From the NCBI GenBank assembly GCA_028821515.1, contig JAPPGA010000080.1:1-43944 (forward strand): 43,944 nucleotides of DNA. Direction: 5' to 3'. The notes beneath the pieces were generated by a model. The model searched no databases. It saw nothing but the letters and a program-made list of their open reading frames with translations, and was not told where the DNA came from. This document shows positions 31,252 to 42,160 of the stretch, piece after piece (positions within the stretch are counted from its first letter, which is position 1; each line of letters opens with the position of its first letter). The translations under genes were made by a program, and so were the position numbers. This stretch comes from Gammaproteobacteria bacterium. Lineage in GTDB: Bacteria > Pseudomonadota > Gammaproteobacteria > Pseudomonadales > Azotimanducaceae.

Positions 31252-31280
31252 TTGCACTTCTTACTGTCCGGATATACAGT
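31252..31280 (+). promoter_or_regulatory. recA promoter
   Basis: TTGCAC (31252-31257), 17 bases, TACAGT (31275-31280). The LexA box lies across the spacer and -10, the arrangement expected for repression of recA by LexA. Confidence 0.5.
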
Positions 31281-31281
31281 A
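31262..31281 (+). promoter_or_regulatory. LexA (SOS) operator of recA
   Basis: TACTGTCCGGATATACAGTA: perfect outer halves TACTGT and ACAGTA, with the spacing of the gammaproteobacterial SOS box (CTG-N10-CAG). It ends 36 bp before the recA start. Cleavage of LexA after RecA activation would derepress recA and probably recX. Confidence 0.9.
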
Positions 31282-31317
31282 TCGCGAAATCCTGATCCCA
31301 GCGGAGATTCTTGAGAC

Positions 31318-32391
31318 ATGGCGGGAACCGAAAAAAACCGCGCCCTGAAAGCGGCGCTGACGCAGATAGAGCGGCAATTCGGCAAGGGGTCGATGATGCG
31401 GCTCGGCGACCGCGAGCAGGAGGCGATTCCAGCTGTGTCCACAGGCTCGCTTGGACTCGATGCCGCACTCGGCGTCGGCGGCCTGCCCCGGGGCCGCGTC
31501 GTCGAGATCTACGGGCCGGAATCCTCGGGCAAGACCACGCTTACCCTGCAGGTCATCGCCGAAGCGCAACGCGAAGGCGGCACCTGTGCGTTCATCGACG
31601 CCGAGCATGCCCTCGATCCCATCTATGCGGAGAACGTCGGCGTCAATACCGACGACCTGCTCGTCTCGCAGCCGGACACCGGCGAACAGGCGCTTGAAAT
31701 CTGCGACATGATCGTGCGCTCCGGTGCCGTCGATGTCGTCGTCATAGACTCCGTCGCCGCGCTCACGCCGAAGGCGGAAATCGAAGGCGACATGGGGGAC
31801 TCCCACGTCGGCCTGCAGGCGCGCCTCATGAGCCAGGCGCTGCGAAAGATGACGGCGAACATCAAGCAGTCCAATACCCTGGTGATCTTCATCAACCAGA
31901 TCCGCATGAAGATCGGCGTGATGTTCGGCTCTCCGGAAACCACGACCGGTGGCAACGCGCTCAAGTTCTACTCTTCCGTGCGCCTCGACATCCGCCGCAT
32001 CGGCGCCATCAAGGACGGCGACGAGGTCATCGGCAACGAGACCCGGGTAAAGGTACTCAAGAACAAGGTGGCACCACCGTTCAAGCAGGTCGAGTTCCAG
32101 ATCCTTTACGGCAAGGGGATCAACCGGACTGGCGAGATCATCGACCTCGGCGTCGCCAACGGAATCGTCGACAAGTCGGGCGCCTGGTACAGCTATAACG
32201 GTGACCGCATCGGCCAGGGACGAAAGAACGCGGCGGAATTCCTGAACAACAACGAAGACCTTCGAAGCGAAATCGATGCGCGCGTGCGTGCCGTGCTGCT
32301 GCCGCAGCCGAAATCAGACGAGAGCGGCAGCGACAGCGACAACGGCAACCGACAGGCCGGCCCACAGAACAGCCCGGTAGCCGCGCGGTAG
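31318..32391 (+). CDS. recA: Recombinase RecA
   Basis: A 357-residue RecA (E. coli 353). Strand exchange in recombination repair and co-protease for LexA. Walker [11 protein letters not shown] (66-75), Walker B region [20 protein letters not shown], loop L1 with [20 protein letters not shown], and loop L2 with [15 protein letters not shown] are all intact. The C-terminal tail is acidic and low-complexity ([14 protein letters not shown]), as is usual for autoregulation. Start ATG 31318. It is under the LexA box upstream and is followed 66 bp later by recX. Confidence 0.98.
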   Translation: MAGTEKNRALKAALTQIERQFGKGSMMRLGDREQEAIPAVSTGSLGLDAALGVGGLPRGRVVEIYGPESSGKTTLTLQVIAEAQREGGTCAFIDAEHALDPIYAENVGVNTDDLLVSQPDTGEQALEICDMIVRSGAVDVVVIDSVAALTPKAEIEGDMGDSHVGLQARLMSQALRKMTANIKQSNTLVIFINQIRMKIGVMFGSPETTTGGNALKFYSSVRLDIRRIGAIKDGDEVIGNETRVKVLKNKVAPPFKQVEFQILYGKGINRTGEIIDLGVANGIVDKSGAWYSYNGDRIGQGRKNAAEFLNNNEDLRSEIDARVRAVLLPQPKSDESGSDSDNGNRQAGPQNSPVAAR

Positions 32392-32457
32392 TATTCCGCC
32401 AGCCCGCCTGCAATCCGGCCAATAAGCCAGTAGGCCAGCAAGCTAATAGCCTGGTAA

Positions 32458-33051
32458 ATGGACACGGACGCGCGCCAATCCGGACCAACCGACACTGCGC
32501 TGACGGAGCGCGCCCTGCGCCTCCTCACCAGGCGCGAACATTCCCGGTTCGAACTGCGTCGCAAGCTGCTGCGACGCCGCTCGGCTGAATCGGAACTGAA
32601 GTCGCAACCGAAATCGCAACCGGATAGCACGAATGCAGCCGCCGGCGGCAACACCACCGTGGAAGCCCAGTTGGATGCCGTCCTCGACGATCTTGTCCAT
32701 CGCGGCCTCCTGTCGGACGAGCGCTTCGCCGAATCCTTCGTCCGACGCGGCGTGGACCGTGGCCATGGCCCTCTGAAAATCCGCTCAGGACTGCGCAGCC
32801 GGGGCGTGGCGGAAGACCTGATCGACGGCGCGCTCACGTTTTCCGACGACTTCTGGCTCGATCTTGCCCGGGCCGCGCAGGCGAAACGCTTTGGCAACGG
32901 CGGCCGCCACAGCAGTAGCAACAGTGGCGGAGACGACGCGGACGGTGCGCCGGCGAACCGCTCCGAGTGGGCAAGACACGCTCGTTTCCTCGCAGCGCGC
33001 GGATTCGCGTCGGACATCATCTATCGAACGCTGGGCCCGCAGACCGTATAA
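32458..33051 (+). CDS. recX: RecA regulatory protein RecX, with low-complexity insertions
   Basis: A 197-residue RecX, a three-helix-repeat protein that binds the RecA filament groove and limits its activity. Family motifs: ALRLLTRREHSRFELRRKLL, LDDLVHRGLLSDERFAESFV, GPLKIRSGLRSRGV and HARFLAARGFASDIIYRTL. It is longer than E. coli (166) because of two inserts: residues about 43-68 (ELKSQPKSQPDSTNAAAGGN, encoded by a 12-bp tandem repeat) and about 148-165 (RHSSSNSGGDDADGAPAN). Both fall between helical repeats. Start ATG 32458. Its 3' end carries a perfect TATAAT likely serving alaS. Confidence 0.92.
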   Translation: MDTDARQSGPTDTALTERALRLLTRREHSRFELRRKLLRRRSAESELKSQPKSQPDSTNAAAGGNTTVEAQLDAVLDDLVHRGLLSDERFAESFVRRGVDRGHGPLKIRSGLRSRGVAEDLIDGALTFSDDFWLDLARAAQAKRFGNGGRHSSSNSGGDDADGAPANRSEWARHARFLAARGFASDIIYRTLGPQTV

Positions 33052-33052
33052 T
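33047..33052 (+). promoter_or_regulatory. Likely -10 box for alaS
   Basis: A perfect TATAAT overlapping the recX stop region, 34 bp before the alaS GTG. A -35 at the right distance (TCGAAC, 33024-33029) is weak, matching 3 of 6. Confidence 0.4.
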
Positions 33053-33085
33053 TCGCCGCCTTTTTTCGTATCGGGAATCGCGACG

Positions 33086-35764
<2,679 letters not shown>

Positions 35765-35800
35765 GCCGACATAGGCCGGATTCGATCGACCAGCAAACAG

Positions 35801-37090
35801 ATGGAAACTCAATCATCAGCCCTCGGGCGGGCGGCCCGAGTGAGTGAGTCCCCTGAGGTGGCGACGCGCTACGTGCACAAGTACGGCGGGACGTCCGTCG
35901 GCAGCGTCGAACGTATTCACGCGGTCGCGGACCGGGTAGCCCGCAGTCTGGAAGCCGGCCAGCAGGTCGTCGTCGTCCTCTCGGCCATGGCGGGAGAGAC
36001 GGATCGGCTGGAGGGACTCGCCCGGGAGGTGGCCGAGGAGATCGCCCCCAGGGAGCGCGACGTGCTGCTTTCGTCGGGCGAACAGGTGTCGATCGCACTC
36101 CTGGCCATGGCGCTGATCAAACGCGGCTTCGCTGCCAGATCCTATCTCGGCTGGCAGGTCCGGATCCTGACGGACGACGCACACACCCGGGCGCGGATCG
36201 AGCACATCGACACGGACGCCCTGAACGATGATCTCGCGAACGGCGTGACCCCGATCATCGCCGGCTTCCAGGGCATCGACACGCGCGGCAACATGACGAC
36301 GTTCGGCCGCGGCGGCTCCGACACGACGGCAGTCGCGGTGGCCGCGGCCATCGGTGCCGACGAATGCCGCATCTACACCGATGTGGACGGCGTACACACC
36401 GCCGACCCCCGAATCGTCGAGAACGCATCGATGCTGCATGTGGTGACCTTCGAGGAAATGCTCGAACTGGCAAGCCTCGGATCCAAGGTGCTGCACCCGC
36501 GCGCGGTGGAGTTCGCCGGAAAGTACGGCGTTCCCCTGCGGGTGCTCTCCAGCTTCGGCGACGGAGACGGTACGCTAATCACGACGGAGGAGAACGACAT
36601 GGAACAACCCGTCGTATCGGGCATCGCCTATTCGCGCGACGAAGCGAAGCTGACACTCCTTGGCGTCCCGGACGTGCCCGGCATCGCCTCGAAGATCCTC
36701 GGCCCGATCGCCGATGCCAATATCGAAGTCGACATGATCGTGCAGAACGTCGGCGCCGACGGCTCGACCGACTTCACCTTCACCGTCAAGCGCGAGGACT
36801 TCGTCCGCGCCCTCGAACTGCTGGAAGCGGTCAAGGCCGATCTCGACGCGCGAAGCGTCGAAGGCGACAACCACATCGTCAAGGTCTCCGTCGTCGGCGT
36901 CGGCATGCGCTCCCACGCCGGTGTCGCGACCCGCATGTTCGACGCGCTGGCCGCCGAGAACATCAACATCCGCATGATCTCCACCTCGGAAATCAAGATC
37001 TCCGTCGTCGTCGACGAGCGCTACCTCGAACTCGCCGTTCGCGCGATCCACGCCGCCTTCGACCTGTCCGACCCGCCGGTCAAGGACTGA
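35801..37090 (+). CDS. lysC: Aspartate kinase (alpha/beta type)
   Basis: A 429-residue aspartokinase that phosphorylates aspartate, committing it to Lys/Thr/Met and diaminopimelate synthesis. The kinase domain has VHKYGGTSVGSVERI (about 25-39), VVLSAMAGETDRL, TTFGRGGSDTTAVAVAAA and YTDVDGVHTADPR. Two ACT domains (about 280-429) include LTLLGVPDVPGIASKI and VSVVGVGMRSHAGVA, the feedback site. The N-terminus has an extra stretch of about 20 residues ahead of the family start. An in-frame ATG at 36599 with a strong ribosome site probably makes a separate beta subunit (listed separately). alaS-lysC is a common pair. csrA, normally next, is absent. Confidence 0.96.
   Translation: METQSSALGRAARVSESPEVATRYVHKYGGTSVGSVERIHAVADRVARSLEAGQQVVVVLSAMAGETDRLEGLAREVAEEIAPRERDVLLSSGEQVSIALLAMALIKRGFAARSYLGWQVRILTDDAHTRARIEHIDTDALNDDLANGVTPIIAGFQGIDTRGNMTTFGRGGSDTTAVAVAAAIGADECRIYTDVDGVHTADPRIVENASMLHVVTFEEMLELASLGSKVLHPRAVEFAGKYGVPLRVLSSFGDGDGTLITTEENDMEQPVVSGIAYSRDEAKLTLLGVPDVPGIASKILGPIADANIEVDMIVQNVGADGSTDFTFTVKREDFVRALELLEAVKADLDARSVEGDNHIVKVSVVGVGMRSHAGVATRMFDALAAENINIRMISTSEIKISVVVDERYLELAVRAIHAAFDLSDPPVKD
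36599..37090 (+). CDS. Internal start: lysC beta (ACT regulatory) subunit
   Basis: In-frame ATG 36599 inside lysC is preceded by GGAGGAGA (36586-36593), five bases away, the best ribosome site in this part of the window. It would produce a 163-residue polypeptide (MEQPVVSGIAYSRDEAKLTL at its start) comprising both ACT domains. Overlapping alpha and beta subunits from one gene are established for LysC of Bacillus subtilis and Corynebacterium; the same arrangement here is inferred from position and ribosome site. Confidence 0.65.
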   Translation: MEQPVVSGIAYSRDEAKLTLLGVPDVPGIASKILGPIADANIEVDMIVQNVGADGSTDFTFTVKREDFVRALELLEAVKADLDARSVEGDNHIVKVSVVGVGMRSHAGVATRMFDALAAENINIRMISTSEIKISVVVDERYLELAVRAIHAAFDLSDPPVKD

Positions 37091-37223
37091 TCTAGCGGTT
37101 ACGAGTGTCACGCGGGCCGGGCTTTGGGGCGCCGCGTTGCCACCGAAGTGTCCCTGGCGCCGCTCGCGCGTGGCCAGGTGGCGCACGCTATGATCTGGCG
37201 GAAGGCCCAGGCCGGCGGGATGG

Positions 37224-38510
37224 ATGATGAGGCGCGAGCGCGGGATTCACGAGATCTTCCGGGAGGACCCAGAGCGCGCCGACCGTGAGCTCTGGGGACG
37301 ACGCGCCTTCCTTGCAAACGTTGGTGCCATGTCCGCCGTGCTCGGCGCGCGGATCGTCTACGCCCAGCACATGCCGGTTGGCCTCGTCCCGGCAGCGCTG
37401 GCCAACACCGCGGAACCGTTCCATATCGAAGGCAAGGACGGGCTCGTAGTGCTGAACGACCGGCCGCTCAGCGCGGAGACGCCGCCGCACCTGCTGAACG
37501 ACGATGTCACCCCTTCTGAACGCCTGTTCGTTCGCAACAATGGCATTCCGCCCGACCCGGCGATGGTCACACGCAGGTGGACACTCACCATCGACGGCGA
37601 ATCGGTCCGGCGCCGGCGCCGCTATACCGTCGCGGACCTGAAGCGCAGGTTTCCCCCGGCTCACCGGCAACTCGTCCTGGAGTGCGCCGGCAACGGCAGG
37701 GCGGCATACGAACCATCGGTGGCCGGCAGCCAGTGGACGCTTGGCGCAGTCGGGTGCCCCCAGTGGAATGGCGTGCTGTTGCGCGACGTGCTGGAAGACT
37801 GCGGCGTCACCCGGGACGCCGTGTACGTGGCGTACTGGGGTGCTGATTCACACGTATCGGGTGCGGAATCCGGCGTGCCGATCTCGCGCGGCGTACCGGT
37901 TGCCAAGGCATTGCAACGGGACGCCATGATCGCCTGGGGCGTGAACGGTGGGCCGCTGCACCCCTTGAACGGCCACCCGCTACGCCTGGTGTTCGGTGGC
38001 TGGCCGGGGTCTACGTCCGGCAAGTGGCTGCGGCGTATCTCGGTCCGCAACGTGGTCCACGACGGCCCCAAGATGGGCGGCCACTCCTACCGCATCCCCT
38101 GCGAACCGGTGCCGCCGGGCGCCGCGGTGGCGCCCGAGGACATGTGCATCATCGGGGCGATGCCGGTCAAATCGCTAATCACCTCTCCGGAAAGCGGTAC
38201 TCGGCATTCCTTCGGCTGGCCGCTCAACGTCCATGGTCATGCATGGGTCGGCGACGGCAGGGTGCGGCGGCTGCGGGTTTCCATCGACTTCGGACGCACC
38301 TGGCGCCGCGCCGAACTCTGGTCTCCGGCAAATCGGGGCGCGTGGGCGAACTGGGATTTCCTGACACGTTTCCCGACGCGTGGCTACTACGAGATCTGGG
38401 CGCGCGCGGTCGACGATCAAGGCCGTTCGCAGCCGATGGTCGTGCCAGGCTGGAATCCGAAGGGTTACCTCAACAACGCCTGCCACCGGATCGCCGTTTA
38501 CGTGGTGTAG
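37224..38510 (+). CDS. Sulfite-oxidase-family molybdenum oxidoreductase
   Basis: A 428-residue protein of the sulfite oxidase / SorA-SoxC family. The N-terminus carries a twin-arginine-like GRRAFLANVGAMSAVLGARI (about 25-44), so export by Tat with bound cofactor is likely. The Mo-binding Cys is in LVLECAGNGRAA (about residue 154). Other matches: RLFVRNNGIPP, WTLTIDGE, VAYWGADSHVSG, NGGPLHPLNGHPLRLVFGGW, GKWLRRISVRN and SIDFGRTWRRAEL in the C-terminal immunoglobulin-like dimer domain. No heme domain is present. Substrate (sulfite or another sulfoxyl compound) is not proven. ATG 37224 and 37227 are adjacent possible starts. The next gene encodes a MOSC protein, also a Mo-cofactor-related family. 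Confidence 0.88.
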   Translation: MMRRERGIHEIFREDPERADRELWGRRAFLANVGAMSAVLGARIVYAQHMPVGLVPAALANTAEPFHIEGKDGLVVLNDRPLSAETPPHLLNDDVTPSERLFVRNNGIPPDPAMVTRRWTLTIDGESVRRRRRYTVADLKRRFPPAHRQLVLECAGNGRAAYEPSVAGSQWTLGAVGCPQWNGVLLRDVLEDCGVTRDAVYVAYWGADSHVSGAESGVPISRGVPVAKALQRDAMIAWGVNGGPLHPLNGHPLRLVFGGWPGSTSGKWLRRISVRNVVHDGPKMGGHSYRIPCEPVPPGAAVAPEDMCIIGAMPVKSLITSPESGTRHSFGWPLNVHGHAWVGDGRVRRLRVSIDFGRTWRRAELWSPANRGAWANWDFLTRFPTRGYYEIWARAVDDQGRSQPMVVPGWNPKGYLNNACHRIAVYVV

Positions 38511-38594
38511 CTCTTCGGTCATGCGCTCCGGTTGAAGCCGGTGCTGGCTTCGCTCATATTCCCCTCATCGCTGAATCCTGTCTGAGTAAGTGCC

Positions 38595-39140
38595 ATGAAA
38601 CACCTGACCCGCGATGAACTCGATGCGGGCCTTGCCCACATTCGGGCATCGCCGAGCGACGGCGGCCGTCTGGAGTTGCTCGTACGCCGACCGCGCACCG
38701 ACGAGCGGGAGATCCTGGATGTCGGTGTGCTCGACCCTGAGGCGGGGTTGGTAGGCGACAAGTGGCACCACAACAGGCACGGACCGTACTCGGTCGATCA
38801 GCTGGACATGCAGATCACCGTGATGAACGCCAGGGCGGCTGCCCTGGTGGCCCGTGACCGGGAGCGCTGGGCCCTGGCGGGCGACCAGCTCTACATCGAT
38901 ATCGATCTTGGCCATGAGAACCTTCCGCCGGGCACGCGCTTGAGAATCGGCGAAGCCGTGATCGAGGTGACCGCGGTTCCACATACGGGTTGCCAGAAAT
39001 TCTCCGCCCGGTTCGGGACGGACGCCACGCGTTTCGTCAATTCGAAGCAGGGACGACAACTCAACCTTCGCGGTATCAATGCGAGAGTAGTCGAACCCGG
39101 CACTGTTCGAGTTGGCGACATCGCCTGGAAGAGTCAATAA
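38595..39140 (+). CDS. MOSC domain protein
   Basis: A 181-residue cytoplasmic protein built almost wholly of a MOSC domain, the fold of the molybdenum-cofactor sulfurase C-terminus and of YiiM-like proteins. Visible: GLVGDKWHHNRHGPYSVDQL, ITVMNARAAALVA, LYIDIDLGHENLPPGTRLRI and VTAVPHTGCQKFSARFG, where the Cys (about 133) is the conserved MOSC cysteine proposed to handle sulfur. The following NLRGINARVVEPGTVRVGDI is typical. It lies 84 bp after the Mo oxidoreductase gene, suggesting both serve Mo-enzyme or sulfur metabolism. Start ATG 38595. Confidence 0.88.
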   Translation: MKHLTRDELDAGLAHIRASPSDGGRLELLVRRPRTDEREILDVGVLDPEAGLVGDKWHHNRHGPYSVDQLDMQITVMNARAAALVARDRERWALAGDQLYIDIDLGHENLPPGTRLRIGEAVIEVTAVPHTGCQKFSARFGTDATRFVNSKQGRQLNLRGINARVVEPGTVRVGDIAWKSQ

Positions 39141-39155
39141 CGGGCTAGGGGGTGA

Positions 39156-39170
39156 GCCGCCGGAGGCGGC
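39156..39170. terminator. Hairpin after the MOSC gene
   Basis: GCCGCC-GGA-GGCGGC: a perfect 6-bp stem with a 3-base loop, 16 bp after the MOSC stop. Weakly T/A-rich sequence follows (GAATAAT). Plausible terminator separating the MOSC gene from tRNA-Ser. Confidence 0.4.
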
Positions 39171-39225
39171 GAATAATCCCTCCCACTCGGTCAGTGATCC
39201 AGACGCAAGCAGGCGCAACCGCGGT

Positions 39226-39233
39226 GCTACAAT
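39226..39233 (+). promoter_or_regulatory. Extended -10 promoter of tRNA-Ser
   Basis: TGCTACAAT contains the extended -10 element TGn directly before TACAAT (39228-39233). Transcription would begin near 39240, nine bases before the tRNA. No good -35 was seen, as is common with extended -10 promoters. Confidence 0.5.
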
Positions 39234-39248
39234 TTCGATTCCCGGAGC

Positions 39249-39339
39249 GGAGAGGTGGCCGAGCGGCTGAAGGCGCTCCCCTGCTAAGGGAGTATGGGTT
39301 GAAAGCTCATCGAGGGTTCGAATCCCTCCCTCTCCGCCA
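39249..39339 (+). tRNA. tRNA-Ser (anticodon GCU)
   Basis: A 91-nt class II tRNA. Acceptor stem GGAGAGG (39249-39255) pairs with CCTCTCC (39329-39335), then discriminator G and encoded CCA. D-arm region TGGCCGAGCGGCTGAAGG. Anticodon stem-loop CTCCC-CTGCTAA-GGGAG gives GCT, reading AGC/AGU serine codons. A long variable arm typical of tRNA-Ser follows, then T-arm GAGGGTTCGAATCCCTC. In many gammaproteobacteria this tRNA follows csrA. Confidence 0.97.
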
Positions 39340-39446
39340 CTTGCACAGGGGTCCATTCCGAGGACATGGCTTACAGTTCATTCTGGGCCCATAGTTGACA
39401 ATTTTCCCCCGAAGGGGATTGGGACCAGGTCTATGCGTTCCTCCTC

Positions 39447-41003
39447 GTGCGCTCTAAACTTGAACGCAATATCAAGTTCATCCATTCGAGGCAGTTCGAT
39501 ATGAAGATGACTTCTCACCGGCGAGCGCTAGACAAGGTCTACAAACGCAGGGATCGATACGATATTCCGGATTGGCAACGTGAGGAAGTTTGGACCATCG
39601 GTCGAAAGCAAAAGTTGATCGACTCGATTCTCCGGGGATGGCGGCTCCCAAAGTTCTATTTCTTGTTGACGAACAACGAACCAGAAGAGTTCGAAGTTGT
39701 TGATGGCCAACAGCGCCTCTTAGCGATCTGGGAGTTCTTCGACAACGAGCTTTCTCTGTCATCCGATTCTGATTCTGTTGCAGGTGGTGCGCGATTCTAC
39801 CGGGACCTACCCGATCAGCTGTCTGACCGTTTTGATGACTATGAGATCGACTACGATCAGATAGATGATGTCGCCGATGACAAAGACCTAAAGGAGTTCT
39901 TCCAGCGGCTACAGGAGGGGCTTCCACTCACAACCAGCGAGAGGCTAAATTCGGTACACAGCAATTTGCGGGACTACTGTCGAAAGATCTCTGAGCACCT
40001 GTTCTTTGCGCAAAAGACAACCGTTAGTCCAAGGCGGTATGGTTACTTCGACGTTGTGGCGAAGGTTTCCGCGCTCGAGATTGAGGGCATAGATGCGGGT
40101 CTCCGCTACGATGATCTGAAGGCCATTTTCGAGGCACAAGGAGCATTCTCCGATTCCTCTAGTGTTGCGAAGCGGTTGCGTCAAGCGCTCGACACTCTGG
40201 ACTTGATCTTTACCGATAGGGATACCCGACTTCGCAATCGCACCATTGTGCAATCCCTCTGCACCTTCGTTCTGAGCATGACTTCCGCAGAAACCGCCAG
40301 GAGCCGGGCTGCTGATCTCGGAAGCTTCATGGATTTCTTTCTTGATGAGTTGGCGCGCCAAGTTGAGCTAGGCCAGGAGGCGACTGATAAGGATTTCATT
40401 CAGTTTCAAACAACCGTTAACGCGAACATCAGGTCTGGTCCTCAGACGCGGCAAAAGATCTTGCTGAGGAAACTCCTCGTCCATGACCCGACATTTTCAG
40501 ACCTCTTCAGATCCGAGCTCATTACGGGAAGCGGTCTGGATGAAGAAATCAGCCGGCTAGGCGATTCCATAGGTTTGGCGGTAACCGCTCTAAACGATCA
40601 GTATTCAGCGGCCCACGGGAAGGATCTCATCAAAACAACAAACCGAACCACCGAGGCGTTGCTACGCCTCGGCACGCCAATCTGCGGGTTCAATGGGTAC
40701 AAGCAACTCGTCGATGACCTCTTTTTCCTATTGCATGAAGGTTCAGGATCTCGGCTGGATGACAAGCCGCATGTGTTCGAGGACATCAAGCAATTGCGAT
40801 TGGGACTGAGACATGATCTCGATCACGGAAAACCAAAGCAGGCAGCGAGAAAGCGGAGGAACATTGGAACTGTCTTCTCCCGATATGCCAAAACTCCCTC
40901 GCCGCAGACTGTCGCGCCTGAGCGGTTTCCGGTTATTCAGGGGAACATATTGAAGCAAGTACTTTCGGCCCTTACGGACCTAAAGGAGCGCTCGGGCACC
41001 TAG
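39447..41003 (+). CDS. DUF262-domain protein without HNH domain
   Basis: A 518-residue protein with an N-terminal DUF262 (ParB/Srx-like) domain: YDIPDWQREEVW (about 38-49), KLIDSILRGWRLPKFYFL and the hallmark FEVVDGQQRLLAIWEFF (about 81-97). The C-terminal 350 residues are helical and lack the DUF1524 HNH nuclease motifs that complete GmrSD-like type IV restriction enzymes. DUF262 proteins are often found in phage defence. GTG 39447 is given as the start; ATG 39501 with GAGG upstream is an alternative. Base use differs sharply from the core genes: many A/T-ending codons, such as GAT, AAA, TTG and AGG. It is inserted directly 3' of tRNA-Ser, a favoured integration site, so acquisition by transfer is likely. 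No partner gene survives beside it. Confidence 0.82.
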   Translation: MRSKLERNIKFIHSRQFDMKMTSHRRALDKVYKRRDRYDIPDWQREEVWTIGRKQKLIDSILRGWRLPKFYFLLTNNEPEEFEVVDGQQRLLAIWEFFDNELSLSSDSDSVAGGARFYRDLPDQLSDRFDDYEIDYDQIDDVADDKDLKEFFQRLQEGLPLTTSERLNSVHSNLRDYCRKISEHLFFAQKTTVSPRRYGYFDVVAKVSALEIEGIDAGLRYDDLKAIFEAQGAFSDSSSVAKRLRQALDTLDLIFTDRDTRLRNRTIVQSLCTFVLSMTSAETARSRAADLGSFMDFFLDELARQVELGQEATDKDFIQFQTTVNANIRSGPQTRQKILLRKLLVHDPTFSDLFRSELITGSGLDEEISRLGDSIGLAVTALNDQYSAAHGKDLIKTTNRTTEALLRLGTPICGFNGYKQLVDDLFFLLHEGSGSRLDDKPHVFEDIKQLRLGLRHDLDHGKPKQAARKRRNIGTVFSRYAKTPSPQTVAPERFPVIQGNILKQVLSALTDLKERSGT

Positions 41004-41142
41004 GGGTCCACCATAGGCAATTCCCACCAGCGATCAGTCAGCTTCGACCACACCAGAAATCTGCTACTGAATAGTGGTAGCCCCGATTTCGCATTGGGTC
41101 GCTCGAAGAGACTCGAGCTGACAACTTCAAGCTTGTCTTTCA

Positions 41143-41700
41143 CTAGGGCGTGTTAACACTAAGCAGTGTGTCAAAGATGAGCACGAAGACGGAACAGCGC
41201 GTCGAGCTTTGTCGTAGCGGGTGACAATGCGGGGAAAGCCCTTCAGCCGTCGGAACAGGCGCTCCACCTCGTTGCGTCGCTTGTAGATTTCGCGGTCGTA
41301 CTTCCCAGGGATTCAGGCGGTTTTTCTTGGGCGGCACCACGGGCTCGAAGCCGAAGTCCAGCGCCAGCTGACGGGTTTCGTCGCCCTCGTAGGCGCGATC
41401 CATGAGCAGGCGCGGACTACCCTTCACGGGCCCCAGGCCGCGCAGCAGCTTGCGACCTTCCGGCGCATCGTGCGCGCCACCGGGCGACAGCGAGAACGTC
41501 ACGGCCGTGCGAGCATCCGCGGCAACCATATGAATCTTGGTGTTCCATCCCCCTCGGGACTTGCCGACGCTTTGCGGGCCGCCCTCGTCCCCCATTTGGT
41601 CCCATAGACGATCCGGCATAGGCCGCCCGCCGAACCCGATACGGGTTCACCGCGCCCCACCGCTTCTCCAGACGTTCCACCGATCCGCTCCTGCAACCGC
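41143..41700 (-). mobile_element. Truncated IS5-family insertion sequence with decayed transposase
   Basis: Minus-strand transposase fragments match the IS5 family: GGPQSVGKSRGGWNTKIHMV, SPGGAHDAPEGRKLLRGLGP, LLMDRAYEGDETRQLALDFG and VVPPKKNRLNPW, then in another frame KYDREIYKRRNEVERLFRRL and KGFPRIVTRYDK, then LDALF, then VFVLIFDTLL. At least three frame changes occur between 41310 and 41180. The first, near 41310, could be the programmed shift of two-frame IS5 members; the later ones are decay. The terminal inverted-repeat-like AGGGCGTGTTAACAC sits at 41145-41159 next to CTAG. The opposite end and the N-terminal part of the transposase were not found, so the element is incomplete. Confidence 0.75.
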
Positions 41701-41705
41701 TCGGG

Positions 41706-42160
41706 GCCGCGCGAGCACGCCGCCGCCGGCGCCTTCCGCCGCTACACGCGGACCGCTACCGTGCGCTGGCGGGCGAAGCGGCCGACTCGGGTCCCGCTTT
41801 CGCATTCCCCGACGACATTCCAGAGGTCGACGGCGTCGTGTTCCTCCGAACCGTTGACCGGCTTGTCCGGCACTTTTCCGATTGTAGCCACGCGGAGATG
41901 GCTGGACGCGCCCCGATCACGGCCATCGAACGCGACGGACACGCGGTCAGCGTCTGCTGTTGCGCGCGGCGGTCGGGTCACGCGGCCGAAGCCGGTCTTG
42001 AGACCACCGCCGCGTTTCGGCGCGCGGGCCTCGGCGCGCGCGTTGCCGCGGCCTGGGCGACGGCAGTCCGCGCGTCGGGCCGGGTGCCGCTGTACAGCGC
42101 GTCCTGGTCCGATACCGCTTCGCTCGCGGTGGCAGCGAGGCTGAATCTGCCAACGCGTGG
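41706..42160 (+). pseudogene. GNAT acetyltransferase remnant
   Basis: The frame running from 41706 reads HADRYRALAGEAADSGPAFA, then GLETTAAFRRAGLGARVAAA, then PLYSASWSDTASLAVAARLN. The last two match motifs A and B of GNAT N-acetyltransferases (acetyl-CoA loop RxxGLG; N/DxxSxxVAxxL). The N-terminal side is fused to IS5 debris without a start, and the frame drifts into unrelated sequence after 42160. Likely a gene cut by the insertion and then decayed. Confidence 0.5.

Larger units (their letters stand above)
31077..31317. other. Divergent mutS-recA control region
   Basis: 241 bp, AT-richer than its surroundings, with a purine-rich patch (AAGAAAAAAGGAGGAAG near 31154-31170). On the minus strand a TACAAT (31185-31190) could be the -10 of mutS, but its -35 is poor. 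The recA promoter and LexA box are listed separately. Confidence 0.5.

Noticed and set aside
39395-39423. Promoter for the DUF262 gene from TTGACA at 39395
   Set aside because: A perfect -35 is present, but no -10-like hexamer occurs at 16-18 bases; not listed as a feature.
39340-39446. Attachment-site duplicate of the tRNA-Ser 3' end
   Set aside because: The spacer and the sequence to the window end were read for a repeat of the T-arm/acceptor segment; none was noticed.
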